From NCBI RefSeq assembly GCF_008974245.1, contig NZ_BBZI01000013.1, positions 1 to 64,000 on the forward strand: DNA of 64,000 nt, written 5' to 3'. Below the pieces are notes generated by a model. That model saw only the letters and a list, made by a program, of their open reading frames with translations. It did no database searches and was not told the DNA's origin. The translations under genes and the position numbers were made by a program. The stretch's first letter is position 1; each line of letters opens with the position of its first letter. Positions 63,269 to 64,000 of the stretch are shown one piece after another. The stretch comes from Streptomyces abyssomicinicus (GTDB lineage Bacteria; Actinomycetota; Actinomycetes; Streptomycetales; Streptomycetaceae).

Positions 63269-64000
63269 TCACGACGCTGGCCCGGCTGGAGGCGATCCGC
63301 GCGGGCCGCGCCCAGCCCGCCGCCACGGTCCGGCACAGGCACCTGTCGGAGCGTCCGCTGGTCCTCGTGCCGCTGACCACGGCCGGTGAGGCGGGCGCCC
63401 CGCTGGGCGCGCTGGTGGGTCGCGACCGGGACGCGCCGCGCCTGCTGGTGGTACCGCAGCCGCGTGACCGGGACCTGCGGTCGGTCTTCCTGGCCGAGCT
63501 GGCCGACATCGTGCTGCCGTACCTCGAGTCGTTCGCGGACGACGTGGAGCTGGTGGAGGGCAAGGAGGCCGACCCGGAGACGGGCCGGCAGGTCACGGTG
63601 GAGCGGGAGCTGTGCGCCGACGCCCCGCAGCTGATCGTGCCGAGCCGGGCGGGCGTGGACCTCGTGCGGCTGCTGGGCCGGTCGACGCGGTTCCGCCGGA
63701 CCGCCGAGCAGGACCCGGAGACGGCGTATCCGGCGCCGCCGCGGGTGCCGCTGCTGGGCCGCTGGTTCACCCATTTCGGTGAGCGGTCCCGGGTGCCGGG
63801 GGCGTCGCTGCTGCTGGCCATGACGGACCTGCTCTCCCGGCACTGGGCGACCGGGCAGTCCAGCCTGGAGGACCAGCACCTGGGCGCCCTGCTGGCGTGG
63901 ATCGACCCGCCCGGGGCGGACGGCCCGACCGGCGCCGAGGCGGCGCTGCGGGCCGAGCTGGGGCGGGACGCCGAGGGGCAGCTGCTCTGCCCGCCGGCCG
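63259..64000 (+). CDS. Unknown protein coupled to the nuclease, cut by the window end
   Basis: The first 247 codons of a longer gene, starting at the ATG of MSLITTLARLEAIRAGRAQP, which overlaps the nuclease stop by 10 bases; GGGAGGAGG lies upstream. I do not recognise a family. Visible blocks are VRHRHLSERPLVLVPLTTAG, GRDRDAPRLLVVPQPRDRDL, FLAELADIVLPYLESFADDV, DAPQLIVPSRAGVDLVRLLG and GQSSLEDQHLGALLAWIDPP. It has no signal peptide or membrane segment. The tight coupling suggests it works with the nuclease. No helicase motif is seen so far, but the C-terminal part is missing. Confidence 0.85.
   Translation, partial: MSLITTLARLEAIRAGRAQPAATVRHRHLSERPLVLVPLTTAGEAGAPLGALVGRDRDAPRLLVVPQPRDRDLRSVFLAELADIVLPYLESFADDVELVEGKEADPETGRQVTVERELCADAPQLIVPSRAGVDLVRLLGRSTRFRRTAEQDPETAYPAPPRVPLLGRWFTHFGERSRVPGASLLLAMTDLLSRHWATGQSSLEDQHLGALLAWIDPPGADGPTGAEAALRAELGRDAEGQLLCPPA

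Overview
The window is high-GC actinomycete DNA, almost certainly the core chromosome of a Streptomyces. Evidence includes an adpA (bldH) homologue with a leucine TTA codon between its two domains, a cebR-cebEFG-bglC locus with perfect CebR boxes, an oligoribonuclease gene next to tRNA-His, desE with an iron box, and many GTG starts. From memory, the gene order follows the S. coelicolor segment that runs from the copper ATPase and citrate synthase through the leucine-degradation genes, desE, glmS, adpA and ornA to bglC. No phage, insertion sequence with a transposase, or CRISPR array was seen.

Layout. 0-5 kb: methylmalonate-semialdehyde dehydrogenase, diverging from a CsoR-type copper chaperone/copper ATPase operon. 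5-9.5 kb: citrate synthase, a RecD2-like helicase and a DoxX-like membrane protein. 9.7-15.6 kb: a complete ribose-type operon (LacI repressor, twin ATPase, a fused permease and binding protein, ribokinase, ribose pyranase). 15.7-23 kb: GNAT, EamA exporter and its divergent LysR regulator, a secreted GH3 enzyme, a duplicated-domain lipoprotein and a secreted S37 peptidase. 23.8-31.8 kb: a fused two-half ABC exporter, a putative phosphatase, a cation-diffusion facilitator and a secreted S15 peptidase. 32-41.5 kb: acyl-CoA metabolism (thioesterase, two acyl-CoA dehydrogenases, TetR regulator, acyl-CoA carboxylase pair, HMG-CoA lyase), most simply leucine/isovalerate degradation. 41.7-49 kb: an RCK-type ion-channel protein, orphan desE, GH20 hexosaminidase with a DasR-like site, a small protein and glmS. 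49.4-60 kb: universal stress protein, adpA, ornA, tRNA-His and the cellobiose locus. 60-64 kb: a spermidine-synthase-like methyltransferase, an orphan 109-aa protein, and a RecB/Cas4-type nuclease coupled to an unknown gene that leaves the window.

How genes work together. The ribose operon imports and phosphorylates ribose under two adjacent LacI-type operators. CebEFG imports cello-oligosaccharides that BglC cleaves, and both transcripts carry CebR boxes. The GH20 hexosaminidase and glmS link chitin-derived amino sugars to cell-wall precursor supply. The acyl-CoA carboxylase, lyase and dehydrogenase form one tight operon facing its TetR repressor across two mirror-image operators.

Most notable observations. 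(1) At least five genes carry short tandem repeats whose unit contains the gene's own stop codon, often placing extra stops in other frames. (2) A RecB/Cas4-like nuclease with four candidate cluster cysteines is coupled to an unrecognised partner. (3) desE and its iron box sit alone where S. coelicolor has the whole desferrioxamine cluster. (4) A 58-bp inverted-repeat pair resembles a MITE.
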